In this document: in pieces, positions 44,704 to 52,450 of the stretch
Layout: each line of letters opens with the position of its first letter
Numbering within the stretch: position 1 is the first letter of the stretch
Assembly (NCBI RefSeq): GCF_004345565.1
Contig: NZ_SLWA01000005.1
Coordinates: 1 to 64,000 of the forward strand
Length of the DNA: 64,000 bases
Origin: Flavobacterium circumlabens
GTDB lineage: Bacteria; Bacteroidota; Bacteroidia; Flavobacteriales; Flavobacteriaceae
Direction: 5' to 3'
The notes under the pieces: generated by a model
What the model was told of the DNA's origin: nothing
Databases searched by the model: none
Seen by the model: only the letters and a program-made list of their open reading frames with translations
Made by a program: the position numbers and the translations under genes

Positions 44704-45608
44704 GAGATGAGGTCTTTTAAGGTTTTTTCTAAAGTGTCAAATTCAAATTGAAAGCCATTTTCCTGCAATCGTTTCGGAATCACATTTCTGCTTTTTAAAA
44801 CCAGTTCAGGTTCTGTTCTGATTATGGAGGATCCAAATTTCAATAAGGTTTCACTGATGGGAATTCCAAATGACGTTCCAACCGCTTTTCGTAACAGTGA
44901 CATGAAATTTTTGTTTTCAATTGGTTTCGGGGATACTATATTTACAATACCTGTTATTTCTTTTTCAATTATAAAAGCAATAGCGCGGGCAAAATCGGCT
45001 TCGTGAATCCAGCTTATCAACTGATTTCCTTTTCCCTGTTTTCCGCCAAAACCCATTTTGGACAAAGCTTTTAACGGAATTAATGCACCGCCGTTTTTCC
45101 CTAAGACTATTGAAGTTCGTAAAGCCGTTTTTAAGGTCTTTGGAGTTTCGGTTTTGAAAAATGATTTTTCCCAGGACTGAGCAACATTCATAGAGAAATC
45201 ATTTCCTATTTCGCCGGTAACCTCATCCATTTCCCGGTCTAAAGAAAAACGGTAGATCGTTGAAGTGGATGAATTCAGCCAGTGTTTTGGAGGATTGGCA
45301 CATTGTAAGACCGCTTTATTCAAAACCTTTGTGCTTTCAATACGGGACAAGAGAATCTCCTTTTTATTTTCTTTGCTATAGCGGCAATCCACAGATTTTC
45401 CGGCAAGATTTATTAAAACGGTGGCGTTTTCCAATTCATTTTCCCAGCCGGAAAAAGTTTTAGCGTTCCAGTTTACATATTTGATTCCGTCAATTTCTTT
45501 TGATTGTCCTCTGGTCAAAATAACGATTTCTTCAAATTTATTTTTAAAGTGAGTGAGCAGACTTTGACCTAAAAAACCGGTTCCTGCTGCAATGATAAGT
45601 TTATTCAT
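44700..45608 (-). CDS. TIGR01777-family NAD(P)-dependent epimerase-like protein
   Basis: From the ATG at 45608 this is a 302-residue extended-SDR relative. It shows IIAAGTGFLGQSLLTHF (nucleotide loop, residues about 4-20), VINLAGKSVDCRYS-like AGKSVDCRYSKENKKEI, WLNSSTSTIYRF and ISWIHEADFARAI. The TIGR01777 family is related to the cell-division inhibitor-like YfcH and its reaction is unknown. It starts five bases downstream of the DCC1 gene stop region and overlaps the SRPBCC gene, so all three are translated in one operon. Confidence 0.88.
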   Translation of the reverse strand: MNKLIIAAGTGFLGQSLLTHFKNKFEEIVILTRGQSKEIDGIKYVNWNAKTFSGWENELENATVLINLAGKSVDCRYSKENKKEILLSRIESTKVLNKAVLQCANPPKHWLNSSTSTIYRFSLDREMDEVTGEIGNDFSMNVAQSWEKSFFKTETPKTLKTALRTSIVLGKNGGALIPLKALSKMGFGGKQGKGNQLISWIHEADFARAIAFIIEKEITGIVNIVSPKPIENKNFMSLLRKAVGTSFGIPISETLLKFGSSIIRTEPELVLKSRNVIPKRLQENGFQFEFDTLEKTLKDLIS

Positions 45609-45613
45609 GATCT

Positions 45614-46438
45614 TTAGTAATTCAAAATTAATAGTAGAATAATAAATCGGTAAGCCACCCAGGTAAAGCATAAATAAGTTGGCAATTGTAATATTTTGAC
45701 TCTTCTGAAATGCTCTATAAACATAATAAAAGCGGTAATGGCAAACCAGGCCAAAGTGATGTTTTCCGGAACATTTACTACAGTCTGCAGTGCGAGCATC
45801 GGAAGCAGTAATAAAGATCCCATTAAAGAAACCGTCATTAAGTTTCCGGCGTAATTCAGAATCGTCTTTTTGTCAGATTTCAACATAAACAGACTCTGGA
45901 AAAGAAGCTGACCTAAAGCAATCAGTATTTCTCTGGTACTGCCGGCTTGTGGCAAAACCGGGAGTAAAGCAGCATAATAATACAATACTATTGACGTGAT
46001 TATACTTGCAAAACCAATAAATAAAAAGCGGTATTTATAATTGAAATCCGGAACACATTGCAATTTCACGTCTTTATTGATAGTACTTGGAATAATGACT
46101 TTTCGATTGTAAGAAATAAATGAATACAGTTTTTTCAAAAAGAACTTAACGGGTTTCAGGTTCCCGATTTTTTCAATTAAGGGAAAAGAAAAACCGATTA
46201 CTTTTAGCAGGCTGTCAATCCCATAAAGAACTGTTTTATTTTGATTGTCAATTAAGGCAATTTCGTTTGAAGCACGTTTTATATCTACAAAGCTCTGTTC
46301 GTTTTCACTTAGCTGGCAATAAGATTTACGGCCATTTTCGTCTAACATTTTTGCTTTTATAAATCCTGTCGTATACACCTGACATAACGGACAGTCTTCG
46401 TCATAGAGTAAAGTTTGGTTTTGTAGCGTTTTCATCAT
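45614..46438 (-). CDS. DCC1-like thiol-disulfide oxidoreductase (DUF393) with membrane part
   Basis: This 274-residue protein starts with TLLYDEDCPLCQVYT, in which Cys16 and Cys19 form the DxxCxxC redox site of the DCC1/DUF393 family. LIDNQNKTVLYGIDSLLKVI follows. The second half (about 130-270) has about five membrane helices, so it is a fusion of the redox domain with a membrane domain, a form seen in Bacteroidota. It heads an operon with TIGR01777 and SRPBCC genes and is preceded by a palindrome identical in form to the one before the GbsR gene. Confidence 0.85.
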   Translation of the reverse strand: MMKTLQNQTLLYDEDCPLCQVYTTGFIKAKMLDENGRKSYCQLSENEQSFVDIKRASNEIALIDNQNKTVLYGIDSLLKVIGFSFPLIEKIGNLKPVKFFLKKLYSFISYNRKVIIPSTINKDVKLQCVPDFNYKYRFLFIGFASIITSIVLYYYAALLPVLPQAGSTREILIALGQLLFQSLFMLKSDKKTILNYAGNLMTVSLMGSLLLLPMLALQTVVNVPENITLAWFAITAFIMFIEHFRRVKILQLPTYLCFTWVAYRFIILLLILNY

Positions 46439-46451
46439 TATTGATTGTTTT

Positions 46452-46477
46452 AAACTTTCAGAAAAAAATGAAAGTTT
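46452..46477. promoter_or_regulatory. GbsR-type operator before the DCC1 operon
   Basis: AAACTTTC at 46452-46459 and GAAAGTTT at 46470-46477 form an 8-bp palindrome with a 10-nt spacer. Sequence and geometry equal the site at 47032-47057. It lies 13 bases upstream of the DCC1 ATG. Confidence 0.7.
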
Positions 46478-46502
46478 TAATTAAATTTTTTTAGTTTGGG
46501 AC

Positions 46503-47006
46503 TTACTTCATGATTTTTAAAACCAGACGGCCTAACCAGTTTTCTTTAAACTCAGTCATTTTGTCTAACATATTATCTGCTTTCAAAACAAAGTCATACA
46601 GTTTATTGGTTTGATCCACAAAGTGTTTTTCTTCAGCTGAATCTTTTGCTTCAATAGAGGAGACTTCTTTAAGGATTTTAAGAGCCGGTTTAATTTCTCT
46701 TTTACTTCTTTCCCTGGCAATTTTGACAGCCAGTTCATCCAGATCTTTTTCAGCAGTAAAAAACTCTCTTCTTTCTCCGGCTTTGTACTCTTTGTAGACA
46801 ATTCCCCAATCCATTAGGGCGCGTAGGTTCATGCTGGCATTTCCGCGGGAAATCTGTAATTCTTCCATAACATCTTCCATAGAAACGGGTTCGTTCGAAA
46901 CCATCAGCAAAGCATGAATCTGAGCCATGGTTTTATTGATGCCCCATTGGGAACCTAATGCTCCCCAGGTCTGTACGAATTTATTTTTTGCTTCTTTGAA
47001 TTCCAT
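46503..47006 (-). CDS. GbsR/MarR-family transcriptional regulator
   Basis: This 167-residue protein has the GbsR winged helix: TWGALGSQWGINKTMAQIHA, LLMVSNEPVSMEDVMEEL, QISRGNASMNLRALMDWGIV (recognition helix region, about 48-67) and EYKAGERREFFTAEKDLDEL. A helical C-terminus mediates dimerisation. Members repress stress or osmolyte genes. Palindromes AAACTTTC-N10-GAAAGTTT lie upstream of this gene and of the DCC1 operon, which implies self-regulation plus control of that operon. Confidence 0.92.
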   Translation of the reverse strand: MEFKEAKNKFVQTWGALGSQWGINKTMAQIHALLMVSNEPVSMEDVMEELQISRGNASMNLRALMDWGIVYKEYKAGERREFFTAEKDLDELAVKIARERSKREIKPALKILKEVSSIEAKDSAEEKHFVDQTNKLYDFVLKADNMLDKMTEFKENWLGRLVLKIMK

Positions 47007-47031
47007 AGATCAAATGTAAGTAAAAGTTTTT

Positions 47032-47057
47032 AAACTTTCAAAAATAAATGAAAGTTT
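47032..47057. promoter_or_regulatory. GbsR-type operator before the regulator gene
   Basis: AAACTTTC at 47032-47039 and GAAAGTTT at 47050-47057, spacer 10 nt, 26 bases upstream of the GbsR start codon. Flanking bases also match the second site (TTTAAACTTTCA and AAATGAAAGTTT in both). Confidence 0.7.
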
Positions 47058-47099
47058 GTTTTAGGAAAAACGCAGTACTATTTTTTTTAAGAATAGTCT

Positions 47100-47185
47100 T
47101 ATAGCTGTTTTCGCCTGCTTTATGACAAAGAATCTTTTTCTTACAACATTTTTTTTATTAGTTCTACAGGACTCATCTAATTTTG
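47100..47185 (+). promoter_or_regulatory. Activator-site array and promoter of the first PixA-like gene
   Basis: TATAGC at 47100, TATGAC at 47121 and TACAAC at 47142 are exactly 21 bp apart. The -7 element TAATTTTG begins at 47178, 36 bp after the start of the third site. The array and -7 distance are identical to those at 48515-48600. The gene starts at 47391, so the leader is about 200 nt long. Confidence 0.65.
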
Positions 47186-47390
47186 AGTCAGAAAAGAAAA
47201 GTACGCTAGCAAATTTATTTTCAAATTTTGTTTTTAAGTGAATTGGTAAATGATTCGTCTAATTTTTATGCTAATCCTTTCAATATCCGGAACAAAACAA
47301 ATCAATCAAAAAGTGGAGCAGACCCCACTCTAATAAACGAGGCGGATTCTGAAAAGCCTTACGAGTAAGAAAACCCAAAAAAATTAAGTC
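47186..47390 (+). other. About 200-nt leader of the first PixA-like gene
   Basis: The stretch between the -7 element and the ATG has a small hairpin AGTGG/CCACT near 47311-47328 and ACTCTAATAAACGAGG after it. No terminator-like stem or known riboswitch is recognised, so its purpose is unclear. Confidence 0.35.
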
Positions 47391-47906
47391 ATGCCAAAAA
47401 GTAAAATTATAAACGTGAATATCATTATAGACTCTAGTCGTTTAATTAATGATTTTAAAAGTCCTAGTAAGGATCAGAATAATCCAACAGGAATAGGTCA
47501 TAACTATCAGTTCATGGTAGTTTCAGACGGTGCCAGCATCACAGGTCAGGGTACGGGAGATTTAAGTTTTGTTGCAAAACAAGGAGATATCGTTCGTTTT
47601 TATGCCACTTCAGAGTATAATAATTTCGATAATCCGGTAATATTATACAACCTATTTAAGTTTGGCGGGGATGATGTATTTCAAAACCCAAATTTCACCC
47701 TGGAGAATTTTCCGGGAGCAGATATCGTTGTGCCGACAAAATTTAATCCGTTAGACACTAAGAAAGCAACTCAGAATTTCTGGTTTGCCCAAAACACTGT
47801 AAATGCAAAAGGTGTAGAGAATTATGGTTTACGATTTGCATTATATGATTCCGATTTAAATATTTACGGATATTTCAGCTGGGATCCACAAATTACAGCC
47901 AAATAA
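47391..47906 (+). CDS. PixA/AidA-family inclusion body protein
   Basis: This 171-residue protein fits the AidA/PixA family: IINVNIIIDSSRLIND, PSKDQNNPTGIGHNYQFMVV, NNFDNPVILYNLFKF, IVVPTKFNPLDTKKA, and YGLRFALYDSDLNIYGYF. PixA forms crystalline inclusions in Xenorhabdus and AidA is quorum-sensing controlled in other bacteria. Their molecular activity is unknown. It is predicted cytoplasmic, with no signal peptide. A related gene follows, and the two share NFDNPV-[IV]-LY and FNPL-[DE]-T. Confidence 0.85.
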   Translation: MPKSKIINVNIIIDSSRLINDFKSPSKDQNNPTGIGHNYQFMVVSDGASITGQGTGDLSFVAKQGDIVRFYATSEYNNFDNPVILYNLFKFGGDDVFQNPNFTLENFPGADIVVPTKFNPLDTKKATQNFWFAQNTVNAKGVENYGLRFALYDSDLNIYGYFSWDPQITAK

Positions 47907-47919
47907 ATTTTAATTTTTA

Positions 47920-47955
47920 AGAGAGGTTCAGGTTTATGCTGAACCTCTCTTTTTT
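47920..47955 (+). terminator. Hairpin between the two PixA-like genes
   Basis: AGAGAGGTTCAG and CTGAACCTCTCT make a 12-bp perfect stem with a 7-nt loop and a T5-T6 tail. It should reduce transcription into the second gene, setting a ratio between the two products. Confidence 0.85.
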
Positions 47956-47969
47956 AATACAAAAAGGCC

Positions 47970-48470
47970 ATGTCAAATTTGCAGATTAATATAGTAGTAG
48001 AAACATCACTTTTGTTAGAAGAGCATCCGAATGTTAGTATGGATATTGATAATCCTGCTCCGCTTTCTAATCACTATGCCTGTTTGGTTATAACAGGAGA
48101 GAAGGAAAAGATCAAAGGCTTAAAAAAGAATAAATTAAGTGTTGAAAGAACTTCTGTGGATGAATTAAGTTTTAATGTAGTTTCTGTAAGTGGAAATTTC
48201 GATAACCCTGTTGTTTTATATGATTTTACCGTTGATGAAGGAAATGATATTTTAGAACCGCTTTCCATTTTCAGTACAGAAATAGACACGATAGTTCCGG
48301 AGCGTTTTAATCCTTTGGAAACGGTTGCGGTTAAGCGGGTTTTTAGCACTAATAAATGTACGATACTGACTTCCGGTAAGGGGTCTTTCGGAGTACGATT
48401 TGCTGTTTTTGATGATGATTTAGCTATTGCAGGATATTTTGAATTCCCTGTTCTGTTATCCGTGAAATAG
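47970..48470 (+). CDS. PixA/AidA-family inclusion body protein, second paralogue
   Basis: This 166-residue protein is a diverged relative of the preceding one. It starts MSNLQINIVVETSLLLEEHP and has NFDNPVVLYDFTVDEGNDI, IVPERFNPLETVAVK and FGVRFAVFDDDLAIAGYFEF. These align with the family's conserved core. No promoter array precedes it, so it depends on read-through past the hairpin at 47920-47955 or on a weak local start. Predicted cytoplasmic. Confidence 0.8.
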   Translation: MSNLQINIVVETSLLLEEHPNVSMDIDNPAPLSNHYACLVITGEKEKIKGLKKNKLSVERTSVDELSFNVVSVSGNFDNPVVLYDFTVDEGNDILEPLSIFSTEIDTIVPERFNPLETVAVKRVFSTNKCTILTSGKGSFGVRFAVFDDDLAIAGYFEFPVLLSVK

Positions 48471-48514
48471 TTTTGATTCAGTTTTATCAAAAAGTTTGGA
48501 AGGAAAAAAAATTC

Positions 48515-48600
48515 CATGACATCTTTTTCCTCTTTCATGACTAAGAATTTCTGTCTCATGACATTTTTTCATTTAAAATGCTGTATCTAATATAGTTTTG
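48515..48600 (+). promoter_or_regulatory. Activator-site array and promoter of the DUF1842-like gene
   Basis: CATGAC occurs at 48515, 48536 and 48557, exactly 21 bp apart. TAGTTTTG, a full TAnnTTTG match, begins at 48593, 36 bp after the third site. TSS is expected near 48607, just before the ATG at 48628. The same arrangement precedes the first PixA-like gene, and much of the sequence between is also alike (ATGACTAAGAAT/ATGACAAAGAAT, ACATTTTTT, ATCTAAT, TTTTGAGT). Confidence 0.7.
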
Positions 48601-48627
48601 AGTAAGGAAATTTTAAACCAAAGAACC

Positions 48628-49041
48628 ATGGAAATTTTATTAGGAGATGATTATTTTGTAAAAGGTACAATCGGAAATATTAAAATACCAGGTGCACCGG
48701 TTGCTTCATTTGCTTTAGAAGTTTTGCCATTAAAAAATTCCGTAAAAGGAACAATTGTCATTACGCAGGCTATCAACATGCTGGAGAGTGATATTGTTGT
48801 GCAGGTAAAAGGTAAAATCCATGCTACCGGATTCGGACAGTTTACAAAAGTAGTGAGTTTGCAGGGACAATATCTTCAGTCTTTCTCCCCACTGGAAAAA
48901 GGTTCTTTTTTAGCTGATTTCGATGCTCATTTCGCTATCGATAACGCCTGGAATGGAATTGGAGGTTTTTCATGCTACAATTATCAAATCGAAAATGAAA
49001 CAGTTGAGCCTTCAGAATGCTTTAAGGCGGAATTGGTATAA
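48628..49041 (+). CDS. DUF1842-like protein
   Basis: From the ATG at 48628 the product has 137 residues. A longer frame from TTG at 48598 would begin inside the -7 element and is rejected. The core KIPGAPVASFALEVLPLKNS, VKGTIVITQAIN, and GFGQFTKVVSLQGQY resemble DUF1842, a family of small all-beta proteins found with AidA/PixA-type proteins. Assignment is tentative. It has its own copy of the 21-bp-repeat promoter, so it is regulated together with the PixA-like gene although not in the same transcript. Confidence 0.65.
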   Translation: MEILLGDDYFVKGTIGNIKIPGAPVASFALEVLPLKNSVKGTIVITQAINMLESDIVVQVKGKIHATGFGQFTKVVSLQGQYLQSFSPLEKGSFLADFDAHFAIDNAWNGIGGFSCYNYQIENETVEPSECFKAELV

Positions 49042-49124
49042 ATTAAACTTCATCTTAAGTTCCGGAGTAGTCATTTTCAGAAAAGAGATTGACCAAAAAA
49101 CAACCAAATCAAAACTATAAAAAA

Positions 49125-50936
49125 ATGAAAAAAACAACCACAAAAATTATTACTCTATCCTTTATGGTAATAATCATCCTGTTTTTAGGATGCAAAAAAG
49201 AAAAGGGGCTTCTGGCGTCTAATGATTCCGAATATTTGCCTCAGGATGTGAAACAGAGCTGTACGGTGTCTGAGTCCGAATTTAACTCCTGGTTTGCGTC
49301 AGGTTCTGTAACCGAAAACGGATTAGTGACGCCGGCTAACAGCGTTACGTTTCCTCATAACAACAACTGTGATTTCTATAAATGGTCCGAACAAATGTTT
49401 TTGTGGGTAACATCGCCTGCTTCCGGAGCCTATGATGGAAAAGGAACAGTTTTGGAATCTTCTGTATTTTACAATGTTTCTCCTCCTGATTCCTTAAATA
49501 AACGTACACTGACGCAGCACAAACCGAATCAGGTGTTGCGTGCCGTAAGTAATATTAATCAAAGCGGACCCAACAGACTGCCAGTTTTGATCGATAAGTC
49601 CGGGAAAATGTTTGAGATTGAAGCTGAAAAAAGTGATGAAAAAGTTAAGGATGAATCTAATAAATTGATTCAGGTAGATCATATCGTGACTAATGCTTCA
49701 GGTTTGCATTCTTTTTTTGACACAAAAGGAAAAGTAATTAAAAATCCAAAACCGGTTATCGACAGTAAAATTAAGCCGTCAGAGGTGGTGCAGCAATTTA
49801 AAGTAGGTAATAAATCTATTTTTCTTGATTCCACTGGAAAAGAAGTGCAATCAGAACAAGGGCAGGCAGGTTCCCACGGAGCCTTGATGGGTGAAAATAA
49901 ATCATTGGTATATTACATCACAATGGTTAATGACGTTTATGCTTATTTTTTAACCGGAGTGAATGAGAACCAGTTAAACGGAAATCAGTTTCCAACAACA
50001 GCCGCTGCAAGAGACAGTATCCTTGCGTATGCCAAAACAAAAGGCTGGGCGACACCTCCGGATCCGGATGCCCTGGCAATGGAATTAAAAACATCATGGG
50101 TAGAAGTTAAAGACTTGCCAAATCCGGAAACTTATGTAACGATCAAAGCGGTAATTCCTACTTACGATAAATCCAATCCAAATGCATGGGTAGAAAATGG
50201 AGAGACCACAACAACATTAGCACTCGTTGGAATGCATGTTGTAGGAAGTGTAGCCGGACATCCTGAAATGATCTGGGCAACATTCGAGCACGAGAAAAAT
50301 TCACCAAATGATGCGTACACCTACAGAGATATCAATGATAAAATAAAACAGGTAAAAGCGGATACGGGTAAAGGATGGCTTTTTAATGCCAATGCGAATG
50401 ATACAACAGGAGCTCAGAATATCCAGAATATGACAGTGGGTCACGATTCAATTTTGATTAAAGATCCATCTGTTAATAGCCCTACGGCGAGAAGAATTAT
50501 GGCCTGGGGAGTTGCCTCCAATACAGTTCCTAACGGAGAAGATAAGACACCGGCCGATTCTAACAGTGAGATCATATCCATAAACAATGCTATTCGCAGC
50601 ATGCTTGTCGGAAATGATATCAGAAAAAATTATTTATTAATAGGAGCAACCTGGACTTTTGGAGGCGCAGGACCCAACGGAAATGTGTATCCGTATGGAG
50701 CTGTTAATGACTCCATTCCTGCCGGAGATGCGATAGGTACAGGACAACTTTCTAATAGTACTATGGAAACGTATGTTCAGCCTTCGTCAACCGCTTCAAC
50801 AGACAGCACGGCAATCTCTTGTTTTTCTTGTCACAATCAGAATAATGGTGTAAAACCAGGTGATTTAAGCCATGTTTTTGATGAACTTATCCCATTGCCT
50901 GCAAATAATAATAAGAAAGTTAAGAAAAAAAGTTAA
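49125..50936 (+). CDS. Large lipoprotein with a single CxxCH heme-binding motif
   Basis: From the ATG at 49125 the product has 603 residues. The N-terminus (about residues 1-25) is a lipoprotein signal, FMVIIILFLGCKKEKG with the lipobox LFLGC. The body has CDFYKWSEQMFLWVTSPASG, MIWATFEHEKNSPND, YLLIGATWTFGG and STMETYVQPSS. A CFSCH motif at residues 566-570 would hold one c-type heme. I do not recall a named domain for the body. Being exported, it could be a redox enzyme of the cluster. It starts 84 bases after the DUF1842-like gene, probably co-transcribed with it. Confidence 0.75.
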   Translation: MKKTTTKIITLSFMVIIILFLGCKKEKGLLASNDSEYLPQDVKQSCTVSESEFNSWFASGSVTENGLVTPANSVTFPHNNNCDFYKWSEQMFLWVTSPASGAYDGKGTVLESSVFYNVSPPDSLNKRTLTQHKPNQVLRAVSNINQSGPNRLPVLIDKSGKMFEIEAEKSDEKVKDESNKLIQVDHIVTNASGLHSFFDTKGKVIKNPKPVIDSKIKPSEVVQQFKVGNKSIFLDSTGKEVQSEQGQAGSHGALMGENKSLVYYITMVNDVYAYFLTGVNENQLNGNQFPTTAAARDSILAYAKTKGWATPPDPDALAMELKTSWVEVKDLPNPETYVTIKAVIPTYDKSNPNAWVENGETTTTLALVGMHVVGSVAGHPEMIWATFEHEKNSPNDAYTYRDINDKIKQVKADTGKGWLFNANANDTTGAQNIQNMTVGHDSILIKDPSVNSPTARRIMAWGVASNTVPNGEDKTPADSNSEIISINNAIRSMLVGNDIRKNYLLIGATWTFGGAGPNGNVYPYGAVNDSIPAGDAIGTGQLSNSTMETYVQPSSTASTDSTAISCFSCHNQNNGVKPGDLSHVFDELIPLPANNNKKVKKKS

Positions 50937-50954
50937 TTACAATTCTTGGTTAAA

Positions 50955-50984
50955 AAAAGCCAGTACTTCTGTACTGGCTTTTTA
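50955..50984 (+). terminator. Terminator of the DUF1842/lipoprotein transcript
   Basis: AAAAAGCCAGTAC and GTACTGGCTTTTT form a 13-bp perfect stem with a TTCT tetraloop, 19 bases past the lipoprotein stop. Confidence 0.9.
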
Positions 50985-51008
50985 TTTTATAATGAAACCC
51001 TGTGTTTT

Positions 51009-51668
51009 TTATCTTTTATCGTCTTTAGAATAATTAGATTCCGCATTGATATTGATCGGATGTCCTAAAAAATGCGGTTCCCGATTTCTCAGAACATCAA
51101 AAAAGGATTTAAAGGTAGAAAGATATTCCCTGAACGTAACGTATTTATAACCTCTGTATTCGCCTTTGTTTGCAGAAAATCCAATCGATTTTATATCAAG
51201 ACTGTTCCCGATATAAATGGCACGGTTTAAATGATATTCCTGAGATATTAATGTTGCCTTTTTGATTTTAAAAATATGCTTTGCCCTGTACATTGTTGAA
51301 TAGGTATCAAAACCGGCGTAATCAATAAATATCTTTGTTGTATCGACGCCATGATTGAAACAGTAATTTTTCATCACCGTCAATTCATCATATTCCTCGC
51401 GGCCATTATCTCCCGAAAGCAAAATTTTATTGATTTTTTTGGCTTTATATAAAAGAATTCCGGCGTCAAGTCTGTCTTTTAAATATTTGCTTGGCTGATC
51501 TCCATTAATTCCGGCACCAAAAATAATTCCGACATCATTTCTTGGAAACTTTTTAATCGAATAATAAATGTGTTTTTTGGTTGAAGATTTTACGTAATAG
51601 TTTACGGAAACAATTACAACCAATCCAATAATTGCAAGGTAAAGAATGATTTTAAAATATTTTTTCAC
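51009..51668 (-). CDS. SanA/YdcF-family (DUF218) membrane-anchored protein
   Basis: This 219-residue protein has one N-terminal helix (IILYLAIIGLVVIVSVNYYV), then the DUF218 fold: DVGIIFGAGINGDQPSKYL-like motif (about 46-64), DRLDAGILLYKAKKINKILL, SGDNGREEYDEL and ATLISQEYHLNRAIYIG. The family includes SanA and ElyC, linked to envelope permeability and peptidoglycan precursor flow. It follows the toxin-like pair on the same strand with a 14-base gap, so read-through is possible. Confidence 0.85.
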   Translation of the reverse strand: MKKYFKIILYLAIIGLVVIVSVNYYVKSSTKKHIYYSIKKFPRNDVGIIFGAGINGDQPSKYLKDRLDAGILLYKAKKINKILLSGDNGREEYDELTVMKNYCFNHGVDTTKIFIDYAGFDTYSTMYRAKHIFKIKKATLISQEYHLNRAIYIGNSLDIKSIGFSANKGEYRGYKYVTFREYLSTFKSFFDVLRNREPHFLGHPININAESNYSKDDKR

Positions 51669-51682
51669 TACTATATTTAGTA

Positions 51683-51844
51683 TTAATCTTTAATGTCTAC
51701 TGCATTTATAGTCTGAATTTTTCCATCAGCATAAACAACAATTTTTCCATTGATTTTCTTTTTGTTCTCAATCATTTTTTTTGAAGAAACCTTAAGGCCT
51801 TCAACTATTTTATTTTGTAACTCTTTGATTTTATCTTTAGTCAT
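51683..51844 (-). CDS. 53-aa partner of the zeta-toxin-like kinase (putative antitoxin)
   Basis: A frame of 53 codons starts at 51844 (MTKDKIKELQNKIVEGLKV) and ends GKIQTINAVDIKD at 51683. It overlaps the end of the kinase gene by 8 bases in another frame, as in translationally coupled pairs. An amphipathic N-terminal helix is followed by a short beta hairpin (KINGKIVVYADGKIQTI). Small size, overlap and position suggest a partner or antitoxin; the family is not one I can name. Confidence 0.6.
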   Translation of the reverse strand: MTKDKIKELQNKIVEGLKVSSKKMIENKKKINGKIVVYADGKIQTINAVDIKD

Positions 51845-52418
51845 GTTGTATTTTTTTTATTTCATTAAATAGATCTTCATTAATAATAATTGGTTCCTCA
51901 TTAATTTCTTTTTCTAAGATAAGAACAGGTGATTTATTAGAATTATCAAAAAGCATCACATTATCACATACATTTAAATAAATATTGAAAAAGTTTTTAA
52001 TTCCTCTTATATACCTTCTTTCAATAACATCTTCGGGAATATTATGTCCTCCCTCGCTTACTCTGATTATTACTCTCTGTTTTGCAAGTTCGATCGAATT
52101 TAACCAAAAGAAAACCAATGTTACAAAATAACCCTGGTTTTGAGCTTTTTTTACAATTGAAATATAACTTTTTGCAGAAAGAGTTGTTTCAAATGCAAAG
52201 TCAGTTTCTTTTTGTAATAATTCATCAATACGATGAAGCATAATTCTACCAGCTTCAAAACTGACTTTTTCCGGCTGAAAAGGAGATAAACCTTTGGCAA
52301 TTTCATCAGCATTTACAAACTCTTTACAATCCAGAATTTCAGGCAGGATTGTATATGAAGCAGTTGTTTTTCCCGCTCCATTACAGCCAGCAATTATATA
52401 TAGATTTTTATCTTTCAA
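51837..52418 (-). CDS. Zeta-toxin-like P-loop kinase
   Basis: This 193-residue protein has Walker A GCNGAGKT at 11-18. KEFVNADEIAKGLSPFQPE follows, with a pattern close to the zeta-toxin D-x-[DE]-x-[IL] site. FAFETTLSAKSYISIVKKAQ and VIIRVSEGGHNIPEDVIERR supply substrate and lid residues. This is the 'zeta toxin family/AAA' protein type that phosphorylates UDP-N-acetylglucosamine in toxin-antitoxin modules, although many stand-alone homologues are of unknown function. A tiny overlapping downstream gene may be its antitoxin. Confidence 0.8.
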   Translation of the reverse strand: MKDKNLYIIAGCNGAGKTTASYTILPEILDCKEFVNADEIAKGLSPFQPEKVSFEAGRIMLHRIDELLQKETDFAFETTLSAKSYISIVKKAQNQGYFVTLVFFWLNSIELAKQRVIIRVSEGGHNIPEDVIERRYIRGIKNFFNIYLNVCDNVMLFDNSNKSPVLILEKEINEEPIIINEDLFNEIKKIQHD

Positions 52419-52450
52419 TAGTTTTGAATATTAACAAAGGTATCAAATAA

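Noticed and set aside
48598..48627. TTG start extending the DUF1842-like protein by ten residues
   Set aside because: The TTG is part of the -7 element TAGTTTTG; the ATG at 48628 fits the expected transcript start.
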